A stretch of DNA of 64,000 nt from Macrocystis pyrifera (lineage: Eukaryota > Sar > Phaeophyceae > Laminariales > Laminariaceae), in NCBI GenBank assembly GCA_031763025.1, contig JASSKH010000020.1, positions 9,980,528 through 10,044,527 on the forward strand, given 5' to 3'. A program made the position numbers and the translations under genes. The notes beneath the pieces were generated by a model. That model ran no database searches, was not told the origin of the DNA, and worked only from the letters and a program-made list of their open reading frames with translations. Of this stretch, positions 33,300-45,141 are shown piece after piece (positions within the stretch are counted from its first letter, which is position 1; every line of letters begins with the position of its first letter).

Positions 33300-33861
33300 A
33301 ATGAAAATCTGTACCAGGTTCGTGTATGCAGCAGCAGACAGCAGTATATGCTCTGTTCGGAATTTAAGAAACGGTTCGGAACTTATACTTGACGCCTTGC
33401 ATTTTCGGGCATAGATCTAAAACCAAGTTCGTGTAAAACCAGCTCTTCTCTACGCAAAACCAACGCCATACGGGTTGTTGCCGACCACCAGGTACTGCTG
33501 TATACCTGGTAGACTTACAGACTCGGAGCGCAGCACGCACGGGCGACGGAAGGTCGAGGGCGGAGAAACAGAAAGCGTGACTGCTGCCGCGCGGGGATTT
33601 CGCACAGGCATGCAATCGGGTCCACGGTGGTGCCCGGTACACGTTGCACTTGGCGGACTCCGCCAACTCTGGTTGTTAAAGAGAGACTTGTACTGCTATG
33701 CCGGTATGCATGCAGGAGTTGTACAAGTATACGTCGATGGTTGTGTTCGCGACAGGCGAGTTGGCAAGTTGCACTGAAAATGGGCCATCTGAAGGGTGTG
33801 AGCGTAGGTGGCCCCCGAGGCGGCACTGGCGCCGGACGCACCACACCAAAGCTCGAGATAG
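33300..33861. other. No supported gene
   Basis: Open frames on both strands in GC-rich sequence. A plus-strand frame ends TTPKLEIDE-stop at 33869 and could be a terminal exon, but has no firm acceptor. Confidence 0.3.
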
Positions 33862-34104
33862 ATGAGTGATCGACCCGAAAAAGGAGACGCACCCGAGAAC
33901 GGCAACCTCTCGAGCAATGCAGCAGCAGTGGGAAAGTGGAACGGGAGCAAACCGCTGCCGCGTGAAATGGGCACTATGCTGAAAGCTCCCTCCGCAACGC
34001 TCTTTTCCGACCTCGAAGTGGGAAATCCTTCATACATGCCAACACCAACGCGCTGTTCACTAGGACCTGATCGAACGACAGCACCGGCTGCAAATCAAAG
34101 CTAA
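33862..34104 (+). CDS. Possible small ORF, 80 codons
   Basis: Starts MSDRPEKGDAPENGNLSSNA and ends TTAPAANQS-stop. Polar, low-complexity. No known domain; the minus strand is also open. Confidence 0.25.
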   Translation: MSDRPEKGDAPENGNLSSNAAAVGKWNGSKPLPREMGTMLKAPSATLFSDLEVGNPSYMPTPTRCSLGPDRTTAPAANQS

Positions 34105-35005
34105 AAATCCATTCCCTCTCTGCCCCGCTTGAAACCCCCAGCACGAGCTCGGCCTACCTTCTGCTGGCTCTCCGCTCGGTAAGGCGCAATCAATGATGAG
34201 CGCGATGCGCAAGAAATCTCCGGTGTATGGCTCCGTTTATTTACCGCCTCCTACTTCTGTACGAAATCCTTACATCCTTTCATATATGGCACATCATTTC
34301 ACAAGGCAAGGAGCAAAGCATCGCATCCAGGACTTCCACAGCATCTCCGAGCATAGGTGAGCGCTCCGTCACAGGGGAAGACAGGGGCGAGGGTGTTGAA
34401 GCACGCGTTCCATTCCACTCCGTTCGGATCCGGGATACGCCTTGAGGGAACGTGCTCCGTGAACTAGGCAGAGCCCTCGAAGAGTGATGTCCTTTTTTTG
34501 TGGTACAGCTAAGCTTGCCATGAAGCAGGGGTTGCTTGGCCCACGTACGGCACGGAGACCACCCGAGTTCTCCGTCACGGGCTGACGCAACCCCGTTAAC
34601 GAGTTTGTGCTGCTATTACGGTGGTACCCACGGCAAACGCGGTGGTGGTTTCGACGGAATCTGTGGTGGATGCGTCAAATCCTGCTAAGTTGAAGGATGA
34701 AAGGATGATCGCGTTTTTCTTATGATACTTTTCTCGCTGTTTTTTGCTCTTGTTTGTCATTCGTTTTTTCGCTGTTCTTTCGTCCAAAATCATTGGCAAG
34801 TAACACTGTGTCCGATAATATAGAGACGTTTTAATCTTTATTTTATAGTCGAAAAGACGTTTGCATCACCGGACAGAGTTGTGTATGATTCTTGGCGGTC
34901 GTGGCGAGAGATGACGAGATGACGAGACAATTTAGGGAATGCTTGCTGCTGATGCTGCCTATATCCTGCACCACTCCTGTACCTTCGTAGTACCTCGGGT
35001 ACGCG
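34105..35005. other. No gene seen
   Basis: A minus-strand Lys-rich frame near 34700-34799 (RMTNKSKKQREKYHKKN) could be a small exon; evidence insufficient. Confidence 0.3.
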
Positions 35006-35009
35006 CTTT

Positions 35010-35441
35010 CCCGACGACTTTGCAGTCGAGTCAATGCTCTTTTCTACATAGGGCCCACCCTAGCAGCAGCAGCAGCAGCGGCGATGCCGATGCTGCATCT
35101 ATTAATAGCAATATTTATACTCCAGAAATGCACGTTTGCGGGGACTTTGCAGTCGAGGCAACGCTCTACTCGGCACTGCCCGCCCAAGCAGCAGCAGCGG
35201 CGATGCTGATGCTGCGTCCTGCACTACTCCGGAAATATGTACGTCGAAGGATTTTACAGTCGAGGCAACGCTATATTCTGCAGAGCGCCCATCCCAAGCA
35301 GCAGCAGCTGCAGCGGCGGCGGCGGCGGCGATGCTGGTGCTGTTCCTTGCTCCCAGTATCATTTCTCCGGAAATACACTTTTCCCCTGTTAATAGGACTT
35401 TGCGGTCGAGGCATCGCTCTCTTCTGAACAGGGCCCAACCC

Positions 35442-35488
<47 letters not shown>

Positions 35489-35545
35489 GCAGCCGCAGCC
35501 GCAGCAGCGGTACCAGCAGCAGCCACAGCAGCAGCACAACCAGCA
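35010..35545. repeat. Tandem array of CAG-bearing ~115-135-bp units
   Basis: Four units, each with gactttgcagtcgaggca-like start, a cccaagcagcagcag tract and ctccggaaat. The CAG/CGG tract varies per unit and is longest in the last (about 15 CAG). Some frames encode VEATLYSA-polyAla, so a decayed coding origin is possible. Confidence 0.8.
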
Positions 35546-35771
35546 GCGACATCAGCATCGCAAGAAATGCAATAACAAGGTCTGGGTTCCTCTGACGACG
35601 ATGTACCCACGCCGGCTTGCCTGCTCTCCCCTCCTCTCTTAATTTGTTTGACTGCGATCGACTCGCAAGATGCCCTGCGGGTGCTCTAGTTAGCACAAGC
35701 GCTCATCACATACTACTAAAGAAGTATACACATAAAACCTCGGGTATCATCGCACACCGGTAGTTGGCTAC

Positions 35772-35880
35772 TATTACGAGGGACTAGAGTAAACAGGACC
35801 AAATATTGTTCGTAAAAGTAGGTAAACATATAGGTTTTTATCTGTTCCATAGGTCCTATTAACTATGGACACCTGTAATA
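35772..35880 (-). mobile_element. M1 MITE
   Basis: Ends tattacgagg and acctgtaata. Confidence 0.8.
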
Positions 35881-35884
35881 GGGC

Positions 35885-36200
35885 TATGATATAGATAATG
35901 CAGTTAGTTGCGGCGGTGCCAACATCCGACCATTTCGGTGTTACTTGTTCACGGAAGGCTTTTTTGCCGCGGGATGCGCATTTTCCCGTGAGACCACTCA
36001 CTACTCGCTCAGAGAGGGAGAGGGAGCTGTGCGGTCTAACCCGTATACTGTAACTCGTGGCGCATCCGACCGAGCCCATCGATGAAAATCGACGAGCAGT
36101 GGGAATGCTGAACCCTATGCGCGACAAAAAATAAAGGCACGTACCGGGGGGGAGAAGGGACGACACCTGTGACCACGGCTTGTCCAGAAGATCGTCGAGG
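35885..36200 (+). repeat. Dispersed family D, fullest copy
   Basis: Combines the 31130 part and the 19800 part in one stretch, including a G-run. Confidence 0.6.
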
Positions 36201-36249
36201 GTAAAACTTCCTACGAGTGGGCTGGGAAGTAAAAGTGATGGATAAAAGT

Positions 36250-36254
36250 GATGG

Positions 36255-36287
<33 letters not shown>
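36250..36287. repeat. A-run
   Basis: Homopolymer A of about 28, after two gtgatggataaaa units. Confidence 0.85.
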
Positions 36288-36295
<8 letters not shown>

Positions 36296-36899
36296 ATCGG
36301 TGACGGTCCTGACGACGGCCGTTGGCGTTAATTTTATGATCTACCTGGTACCAGTCTGCACCGAATTACTACGCAGACCGTTCGTATTGAACGGAACGGT
36401 AAATACTCGTGTATGTACGAACTGCCATTTCTTTCTTTCGTCACGACAGAGTAGTATTTCGCATCATATATACCTGTCTTGTGTATGTACGGTGAAATGA
36501 AGCAAGAAAAAAAAACTCGCGTACGCCGGCTGACTACCGTTTAACTACCGTATCATACGTGTGATGAGGGTAACACCCCCCCCCCCTGAGCAAAGATGTC
36601 GGGAGACAGCGCTTTCATCCCTTGACAGACAGCGTCAAGGCAACTAACTGCCTTGGCAGACTTCCTCGACTGCATAAAATAGGGGGCACGTTTGAAAAAT
36701 CCACGCTTTTTGAAAAAAAACACCTGACCATATTTTTGAAAATTCTGTTTTGTACAAAAAAAAAAAGAAGAAAAAAGTGCGAAAAAAAAACTCTGCGTTC
36801 AGATCAGATCTGCAGCAGCAGCAGCAGCAGTAAATATTGAGCTACGTACAGCTGGCAGTGCATAGTACATAGCAGCGTACGCATGGAGACATTGGTATG

Positions 36900-37256
36900 T
36901 GTGGACTTGATCGAGCCGGCACTTCCGAGGTGGTGGGCACACACCATGCGGTCCTGCCGCAGGGTGATCCGGTGCTGGCGAGTCTTGCGCCCCCCTTTGA
37001 GCGCGCTGGCAGGTTTGCCGTGATCTAGAGCTGCGTCTAGAGAAACCGCGCACAACATCACTGGTCGGCGGGAGAACGTTTCCCCAGCTGCTCCAGAAAA
37101 GCTCCCGTGGTGGTGTGGTGGCGCCGGCGCCAACCGCTGACTGTTGCCTGTCGGCTGCCCACGTCTGGTGCGGTCTGCTGCCGCGGCCGCTGCGGCTGCT
37201 GTGCTGCTCGGCATGGCAGCACGCATCACCCGAATAACATAAGTAGGGGTTTCCAT
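36900..37256 (-). CDS. Weak candidate exon, Ala- and Arg-rich
   Basis: Contains STAAAAAAAADRTRRGQPTG and KTRQHRITLRQDRMVCAHH. Two frames are open in this GC-rich stretch and no good donor was found. Confidence 0.22.
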
Positions 37257-37838
37257 ACAAAGAATGAGGCGTTTTTCTACCGTGGATAGGGGTCATATGT
37301 CTAGACATGGATATTCGCCTTGACAGACAGACAGCTTGACGTGGGCATGCCTCCTGACATGTTTGCTTCTCAGGGCTGGGTTTCCAAGCCGATTTCCTGC
37401 TAAACCATGCCCTGGAGGCGGGGACACGCACAACGAAAATGGTGGTGTCGAGAAGACCTCGTCCAGAGCTTTCCGTATTCGTAGGGCCTATCGCCCGTTT
37501 TCGAAAAAATCGAGTTGGGATTTTTCGTATTTGCCGCTGAGGACGGCAATATACATGAGCGCCATTTACCGGTATACATTTATGTGTATGAACACCAAGC
37601 AGTCCTTACATTTGCACCTAGAGTGGATTCGTCGGCTAACCCTAAAACCTTACCCTTCGCTTCGCCAGCCACCCAACATCCAGGCGGGAAGTCCAGCCAC
37701 AAGTCATGTAACCGTCGTTACCCTCGCGAGAAGAGAAGTATGCCCGTTTTACAGCAGTAGGACTGCAGTCCCATAGTGGTAGCGAATCACTTGGGAATGA
37801 TAAGCGCACTCAAGTGTCTGTACGGTCAGTTCAGTAGT

Positions 37839-38002
37839 GTTACGGGGGTCCATAGTTAATACCAGGTAGGACCTATGGTATACATAAAAATAGTATTACG
37901 GGGATCCATAGTAAATAGGATCAAATATTGTTGGTAAAAATAGGCAAATATATGGGTGTTTGTGTGTACCGTAGGTCCTATTAACTATGGTCCCCCGTAA
38001 TA
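37839..38002. mobile_element. Partial M1 plus full M1
   Basis: The plus-oriented partial copy carries TA to TACCAGGTA (37858). It is interrupted by a minus-oriented full copy (37894-38002). Confidence 0.8.
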
Positions 38003-38477
38003 ATAGATATCTCGATCGCTGAGCGTGCTCCGGTGGTACATCCCTGGCCTCTCAGAGCTCCCACTCGGGAATCGCCTCCTTTTATTACTTGCCGGGCCTT
38101 TCCAGCGGGTCTTTGTTTTCTCCATTTCTCTTCGTACTTTCAAGTCCTTTTTTTCCTTTTTTCTTCTTTCGTTTCGTGTACGGGCGTGTATACTCCGAGC
38201 ACGGTTCCGCGGGCGAACCCGGCACCGTCGCGGGTGTCAACGGGTGCTGGCGGGTAGAGGGGGAGTTGCCAGGAGCGCGGTCGCCGCTTTCGTGCCTAGG
38301 CGTCGCGTGTGCCTCGAGACACGAGGGATGCATCAATAGGCTCTGTCTGGCCTCCATTTGTGATTTTTGATAGAGTACGTACGAGTATTTAGGGGTCGTT
38401 TGGAATTGTAAGATATTATTCAAGCGGTGCTTATTTTTGCGACTGGGCTGAAATCACCAGAGGGAGGTGCCCCCGAA

Positions 38478-38686
38478 TGAGCACCAACATTGTCGAGCTG
38501 GCGAACGAGGTCCACGGCGAGCACCGGGCTCTACGCGGGGCGGGCGACGGGGCTCACTGTGGAAGAGAGGGAGGAAAGCTTTACCCGGACTGAATCGGTG
38601 GCGAGATGGTCGCGCGAGGGGCGGGTGGCGTACGAGGCTGAGAGAGAAGCTCTGCAGTTTGAATTTTTCCGTTTTTTTTTTTTTCA
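38478..38686 (+). CDS. Weak candidate exon(s)
   Basis: One frame starts MSTNIVELANEVHGEHRAL. A second overlapping frame reads LTVEEREESFTRTESVARWS and EGRVAYEAEREALQ. Both look protein-like, suggesting a frameshift or an unrecognised short intron. No donor or acceptor settled. Confidence 0.3.
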
Positions 38687-39171
38687 TTTTTTCTTCTAGA
38701 TTGGTGTATGGTGTTCCAATCGGGTAGTAAATTATTATACGAAAGGGAACGAGGATTTTTTTTTCTTTCATAATTTTTCGGTTTCATTTTCGTTGTTTTT
38801 GCTGTGTTGCTGTTCCGTGCTGTCCTTTATCTTTCGTGCGAACGAGAGTACAGACACAGAGTATATATATCGAAAGAAAAAAATAAGTACCCTACCTGGG
38901 GTATGTACGTATGTACGACGTGTGAGCGAGCGTAGCGGAAAACCACCCGCGACGCGAAGCATATGTGGCGTCCGAGCTGTTTTCTCCTGAATGAAGCATG
39001 GCGGCGGGACTCTTAGCATTATCAAGTCGCCAGTTTGCAACTAACTACAGTCATAAAAAAAAACAATCATGGGCCTGGACCTCCGTCCGCGTCGCATAAT
39101 TTGATGTACTTTTCCTTCCTGAGCGAGCGTAGCGGGCGGCGCAGGCCGCCCGCGGAGCGAAGCGCCTCGTA

Positions 39172-39243
39172 AAAAGTCTATATATTTACCTATTTTTACT
39201 ATTAAGAACAATGTTTGGTCCTGTTCACTATGGTCCCCCGTAA
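39172..39243 (+). mobile_element. M1 right part
   Basis: The left third is replaced by gagcgaagcgcctcg; right end cccccgtaaa. Confidence 0.75.
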
Positions 39244-39257
39244 AAATCGCGACTTAA

Positions 39258-39450
39258 CCCGTCTTCCGACCGCAGTCCCGTTTAGAGGACAAACCCCTCA
39301 AGTTCTAAGTAGTTTGTCCCCAAAACGGGACTGGAGTTGTAAAAGGTATACGTGGCCTTATAAATGTCCCTGTCGGGTCAATTTTGGGGACAAATTACTT
39401 AGAGTTTGAGCGGTTTTGTCCGCGAAACGGGGCTCTGCATTCCCAAAGGG
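39258..39450 (+). mobile_element. M2 copy and an adjacent half copy
   Basis: gaccgcagtcccgttta / ccaaaacgggactggag arms, then tttggggacaaattac / cgcgaaacggggctctg. Confidence 0.6.
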
Positions 39451-39829
39451 GGCAAACCGGGGTAAAGCAAAGAGTATCATATCAACAAAGGCAGGCTCAA
39501 CTGCCTTGCGACGGACTGCGTTGTCCAATTTTCCGCCTTGTCGCGGAGTGCCCGCTGCTGTACTGCGTTGTGCTGGTGTACATCACCCATGCTTGTCGGC
39601 TTTCTTCTCGCGTGAGCTTTTTTCGCCTACCTTGTGGACAATCCGTGGTCGTGTGGGTCTGATGTGTCTCTTTTATCTCCCGCCACCCACGAGACATGCC
39701 GTGGTTTCTCGTCGCTCACCAGGTGCCAGGTAGTGTTTGTGACCAGTGAAAGCGAAGGTATAATTTTGGAGGCTTTTCACGGCGGTGTGTGTGTGTGTGT
39801 GTTTGTTTTTCTTGAAAGGTGCGGTTGTG

Positions 39830-40110
39830 GTTCGGCGCGGTTTTTGCCGAACTGCACCGCGCGGTACAATCTTGCCTTTGACCAAAACGAGCACGCACCA
39901 CGCACCGCACCGTATACAGGATTCTGAAAAATATTAATCCGCACCGCACCTCACGTTTTTGCTACCAGATATATAATAGTTAAAGCCCGCATCGAACCGT
40001 CCAGCACCGGTGTACGTAAAGGAAAATCCAAATGCCAAACCGTGCCCCACCGGCTTCTCAAGGACTATATATAAATCCGCACCGCATCGAACTATAGGAT
40101 TTTTAGGTCA
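39830..40110. repeat. CACCGC word array
   Basis: Same array type as 8560-8960, starting as gcggttgtggttcgg and turning into ccgcaccgcacc. Confidence 0.65.
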
Positions 40111-40554
40111 GAAATAGCCACACCGCGATTCCTTTCTGCACCATGCGAGGCGTTTTTTATTTTGTGACACGGCGCCAAAAAAAGCAGGGGCCCCTTTCGA
40201 GTTGCCTGAAGCGTCCGGCGAAATGTTAATACTAGCGCCGCCTAAGCAAGACAAAAAACGGGAAACACATCACCCTTTTATATTTGTACTACTGTCGTCA
40301 GATCGATTCTAATCTCTGTGCTTAGTCCCCAGAACGGAGATGCAGTAGCACTATCAATAAACGGGCTAAACCGGTTGGGTTGGGTTGGTTTATACCTTCT
40401 ATCAATTCGCGCCGGTTTGACGACAGTCAGTCGCGCTTCTCCGGTTCCTAGCGGCGGCGGTTACACTATCTCACACGTCTAGGTGAGGGTTCACCTTTTC
40501 CACTGCTCGTTTGTTTTCCGTCGAAAGTCACCACACACACACATGTACGCATCG

Positions 40555-40760
40555 GACAGGTGACGATCTACTGCCGTATGTAGATCATGTAGATCGTAAC
40601 CTACCGTTATGAGGTAGGATATTGGGCAGGATCTGTGTATGTACAGATCCCACCGGGGGAACGTGTCCCGTAGTAAATGTTGCAGATCAGGCATCTAGCG
40701 GCCCTGCAAGATTCAGGTCATGATGTACGGTAGGAGTCGATGATATGCCTACCAAAGATG
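40555..40760 (+). repeat. Dispersed family H
   Basis: gatctgtgtatgtacagatcc, gtaggagtcgatgat and gatgtgcaagtcctcc, as at 23030 and 44580. Confidence 0.6.
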
Positions 40761-41274
40761 TGCAAGTCCTCCTGCGGGCCTGTTGCACGAGACACTGGAA
40801 GAAACCCGGCCTGGCTGCTTGTTGCAGCCGTTTTTGGTGGTGTAGTCGCCTTTTTTCCCCTCCGAGGAATCGAGCCCTTTCAATTTGGTTAGTTTACCCG
40901 AAGAAGAATAAAATAGCAACCGTCCGGCGGTTGCTGTAGATACCCCTTTCATTATGTCTTCGTTTTATTTTCGGGTTCAATTTCCTCCCCCCTCTGCTTG
41001 GTACGCAATGAAGTCATTACTATTCGATTGGTGTATCTGACCGGACACAACAACCGCGGCGGGCTCTGCATAGTGCAAGGCAGTCGCTGCAGCGTTTTTT
41101 TTTTTTTTTATGTTCCCTTACTTTTTTTTAAGCTTTTTGAAGGATTAAACCGTCACAATTTGGTGGTGCCAGGTATCTATCTGCCAAGATCCAACGGCCC
41201 TGGCCGCTACCCAGCAGCCCGGGCTGCTACTTGGTGCGGCCGTTGCTGGTAAACGTCATTTTCAGTTGGTCTTA

Positions 41275-41705
41275 GGGCGTGTCTTAACTCCCCCCAGAGA
41301 GCATGGGAACGAGCGGAACGGAACGAGGCTGTTCGTGGTCATTCGTTCCGTGCCTGTGTAAAAAAAAACGTGTTTGGGTTCATGCAGAATCCTGGGCCTC
41401 GCCAGCCGAATCATTACGAACGGTATCTTTTGAACATGCCAGAGCACATTTGTGTCCACATCCATCTTCGGTTGTGTCCATCTACATCAAATAAGATCCT
41501 ATATGTTCCCGTTCGGTCGGGCCGTTCGGTCCTCCCAAACAAGAAAAAGGGGTGCAACACTTCTTCCTCTTCCTAGATATACAGTTTTTCTCGGGCTACA
41601 CTGAATCTGTTCATTTCCCATAACCAATCAGCAGCAGCTCCTGTGGCAAATAATGTTCCATTCGGTTCGTTCCTATGCTCTCTGGGGGGGTGTTAAGACA
41701 CACCC
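41275..41705. mobile_element. 431-bp MITE, PIF/Harbinger-like
   Basis: TIR gggcgtgtcttaact and, inverted, tgttaagacacaccc. Imperfect match extends ~45 bp through agagagcat and cgttcc. Flanking TTA on both sides fits the 3-bp TSD typical of PIF/Harbinger. No transposase. Confidence 0.75.
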
Positions 41706-41771
41706 TTAGTACTGGTCTCTTTTTTGTTTTTTCCCCTCCGAAGTCCGGAAAGGGGTAAGAGGCAACTATGC

Positions 41772-41879
41772 TATTACGGGGGACCATAGTTAATAGGATC
41801 TACGGTGCACACAGACACCCATATATTTCCATATTTTTGCTAACAATATTTGGTCCTATTGATTCTGGCCCCCCGTAAT
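41772..41879 (+). mobile_element. M1 MITE
   Basis: Ends ctattacggggg and ccccccgtaatag. Confidence 0.85.
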
Positions 41880-42054
41880 AGTTGACTGTTCTCGTCAAGT
41901 CGGGTTGGCGGAGCCAGGTAACGGCCACCCGACTTGCCGTCTTATGTCAGGCGAGTGAACCGAGCCTAGTCTGCTCTCCCCACCAGAGGATACCTCACCC
42001 AAGCAAGAAAAGCTGTACCCGATGTTCCCGCGGTCCACAATTTTTCCTTAACCC

Positions 42055-42145
42055 CTTGTAGTACCGCAGTCCCGATTTGGGGACCAACCAGTCTAATTCC
42101 AAGTGATTTGTCCCCAAGACGGGACTGCGGTTCTAACATGTAAAA
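42055..42145 (+). mobile_element. M2 copy
   Basis: taccgcagtcccgatttgg and ccaagacgggactgcgg arms. Confidence 0.65.
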
Positions 42146-42185
42146 ATCCAGGGAGTCGGATGGTCGACACCTCCGGTTAACGGCT

Positions 42186-42296
42186 GTTTGCGGGGGACCA
42201 TCGTCGATAGGACCAAACATTGTTGATAAATATAGGTAAATGTATAAGTTTTTGTGTGTATTGTCAAAGTCATATTTAATGCGGTCCCCACCGTGA
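42186..42296 (-). mobile_element. M1 MITE
   Basis: Diverged copy, right end ccccaccgtgat. Confidence 0.75.
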
Positions 42297-42640
42297 TCAC
42301 TACCGGTATATATCAGTCCGATTAGTGACTCAGATGGTTGACTCAAGCCGTGCCGATATCATAGGGTGAATTCCGGGGATGCCCGTTGCACCAGTTTCGC
42401 CAACAAAGATCATATCTGTGACAACACAAGACGAATGTCGCTCGTTTCCCTTTGTTGCTGCTGTTGTGCCCGCACCAAGCATACCGTTGATGTGCTGATG
42501 ATGTGGTTTTCAGTTCACGCCACGGGGGAGACGTGTGCTTTTCGAGAGGTTTTCCAAGTGCACGTGACGGCGTTTCCTCGCAGGGGACGCTACCCTGCGT
42601 TGTGTTACCGCTGCCAGAAATGTTGTTACCCACCCGCCAC

Positions 42641-42749
42641 TATTACGGGGGTCCATAGTTAACAGGACCTGTGGTGTACATAAAAACCTATATATTTGCC
42701 TATTTTTACGAACAAAATTTGGTCCCGTTAACTATGGACCCCCGTAATA
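42641..42749 (+). mobile_element. M1 MITE
   Basis: GTTAAC subfamily with clean ends. Very similar to 46329-46438. Confidence 0.9.
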
Positions 42750-42979
42750 GTATCTTTTCACCGTCGTGCTGACGATACCGGCGACGCACGTTCATGGCTG
42801 ATTCGTCTCTCACGTGCGGGTGTTGCGAATAGTTTGGTCGGGACCAATTCGGTTGGGTTTATTTTTTTTATGGTCTGTTCCTTATATCTTTGCGATACCA
42901 ACCCGCGAAGAAATAGACTCATCCTAGAACTTGAGCTGTGGTGAAAGAGTAAGTCACCGAAAGGATGTTTTTCACCGAA

Positions 42980-43125
42980 CTATTCTCGGGTTGAGTTACC
43001 TCAGCTGTGGGCCTTCGGATGCACCTGTTTTGACCAAACCAAACCAGTTGTTTCATGTTTGTTGGTTTCGTTTTTTTTTTTTTTTTTAACATAAACCCGA
43101 CCAAAGTGGATCAATCGCAAACAAT
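42980..43125. repeat. Dispersed family G, copy 2
   Basis: Colinear with 405-600. Confidence 0.45.
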
Positions 43126-43504
43126 CTTTATTACTGCGAAAAATCCCCATATTGCTGCGGGTGCTGGTTCCGTGATGTGAGTGCGAGCTGCAAGTGCACT
43201 AATTGTGTTGGCATATCAGCGGCAGCAGGGATACTGCGGTTCAGGTCAACCTGCCGTCTATCACACTGGGTGATAAGCTATCACACCCCCTGCGACGAAT
43301 TCCCGAGCCTTTTTTGCTCCAAAGCATGCTTCAAGGGGGAGCGCATACAACCAATTTTTTGGCTCTGGAAACCTCGCGACGTTACGTTTTGGTAGACGCA
43401 TCGCTCGGCGTTTGCACCGTTCCCCGTTCGTCGAGAAAATCGGCTTCGAAATTTCTCCCGACGGGGTGGGTGGGTGGGGGTGGGCGGGTGGGTGGTTGGG
43501 TGGG

Positions 43505-43600
43505 TGTGGTCATGTCATGCTTGGCCGTAGTCGTATGACCATAGACCCTCGCATCCCTGCCATGCCGGGACGGAGCACGTCGGGCGTACGACGCGTGTTT
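43505..43600 (-). mobile_element. LB-family fragment
   Basis: ttggccgtagtcgtatgacc and ccctcgcatccctgccatg. A ggtgggtggg tract replaces the pure G tail. Confidence 0.65.
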
Positions 43601-43661
43601 GACGGCACCGGTGTTGCTTGCTGCTGTGCTTGTATCACCGCTCCGCCCATCTATTCACCAG

Positions 43662-43762
43662 GGATTATAGTAAATAGGACCAAATATTGTTAGTAACAGC
43701 AGTAGGGAAATGTAAAGGTTTTTGTGCGTACCGTAGGTCCTATTTACTATGGTTACCCGTAC
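43662..43762 (-). mobile_element. M1 MITE
   Basis: Diverged ends; interior has taacagcagtaggg where others read taaaaataggg. Confidence 0.75.
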
Positions 43763-43907
43763 ACGAGCGCTGGGCCACGGGAACAAAAAGCTGCTCATAG
43801 TACGCAAACGTAGGCGTGGTTAGACGCGGGTCGGCCAAGGAAGAAAGGGCTGCAAGTCTTTGTCGCGACAAAAATGCACGGCACGAACATTAGTAGGGAG
43901 GGGGAGG

Positions 43908-43909
<2 letters not shown>

Positions 43910-43951
<42 letters not shown>

Positions 43952-43992
43952 AGGAGAGAGTCCGCTGTATGTGCGACCCCCCCCCCCCCCGG
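43910..43992. repeat. G-run followed by C-run
   Basis: About 40 G, then a 28-base spacer, then about 14 C. Could fold or form quadruplexes. Confidence 0.9.
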
Positions 43993-44579
43993 AAATGACT
44001 TGAGACCCACGACTATTATACCCCGTTGATGTTGCTTGAGAGTTACGGCTATTGCAGGAGGGAGAGATAAAAACATGGGGCGAATATATCAAAGTGTAAC
44101 CGGGATAAATGGAAAAAAAAAATGACAAAAATAGCTGCCCTCACATTTGGGGACAGAATAATGCCAATTCGAGACGCGGCGGACGCGTGCTATTATACGG
44201 CAAGGTTGAGACCCTGTTGCTTCTGAGGCTCCTGACCGGGGAGGCTTTTATCTCTGTCCCAATCCAACACCGATTTCAAGAGGAGTTAAAGGTGCTTGCT
44301 ACCCGACGAACAGTCCCAAATCCCGCTGGAATAATGTAGGTGTGTCACGAAGATATAACAGTGTCAAATGATAGTGGTGATCCGGCCACATTATTGGCTT
44401 AAGCAGCCCGGTCGGTTCCGAATACAAATTGGCCGAAAAGGGAACGCGGGTCGACGGTGAAAGTTATCCCTTTGTTTTTGGTGATTTGCACAAGTTGGAC
44501 GGACCGCGATCTACTTTTAATATTAATGCTCGGGATTATCATAGAGTATCATGTAGACTCTTAACGTGCCGCCGTGATG

Positions 44580-44800
44580 GTGTGGTGCGCGGGATCTGTA
44601 CAGGGCACAGATCCACCCCGGGAAACATTGCCTCGTCAGGTATTTACATCCAGCTGGATCATGCAGGTTGATCGGCTGCCAGCCACCCTGCAGCATGAGC
44701 CAGACCCCTGCAGATCCGTGTTGTATCTACCCTGAAGTGTGTGTAGTCATGAAGTGGGAGTCGATGGTCTCGTCCGACGTATGATGTTTGTACGAAGTGT
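44580..44800 (+). repeat. Dispersed family H
   Basis: gggatctgtacagggcacag, catgcaggttgatc and gtgggagtcgatggtct. Confidence 0.6.
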
Positions 44801-45141
44801 CGTCCAGGTCTTGTTCCAGTGGTTGCAGTCATGGGGGCGAAGCCCACAAGGGGCCCGTTGACCTACACAGCGTATGCTCGTGTGCGTTGAGAACCACACC
44901 TGTAGCCAGACAACATATGCCTGTCTAATTTCAAGTAACTTGTCCTCAAGGGGGCAAGACCTTGTTCGCCAAGGACTTGGTCGGAACCTGCTCGATTGGG
45001 TTTGCTGGTGGTCTGTTTCCTATCAGTATTTGCCCCAGCCCATGGAAACCTCCCAAGAGTTACCAGTATACACAAGAAAAAAGTACCTGGTAGGTCAAAA
45101 GTGGCATTTTGGCCACTTTGACGCTACCTTGGGAAGATCTT

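Noticed and set aside
35102-35696. Poly-Ala, poly-Gln and poly-Leu ORFs
   Set aside because: Open in three or more frames because of the CAG tandem array; no frame is preferred.
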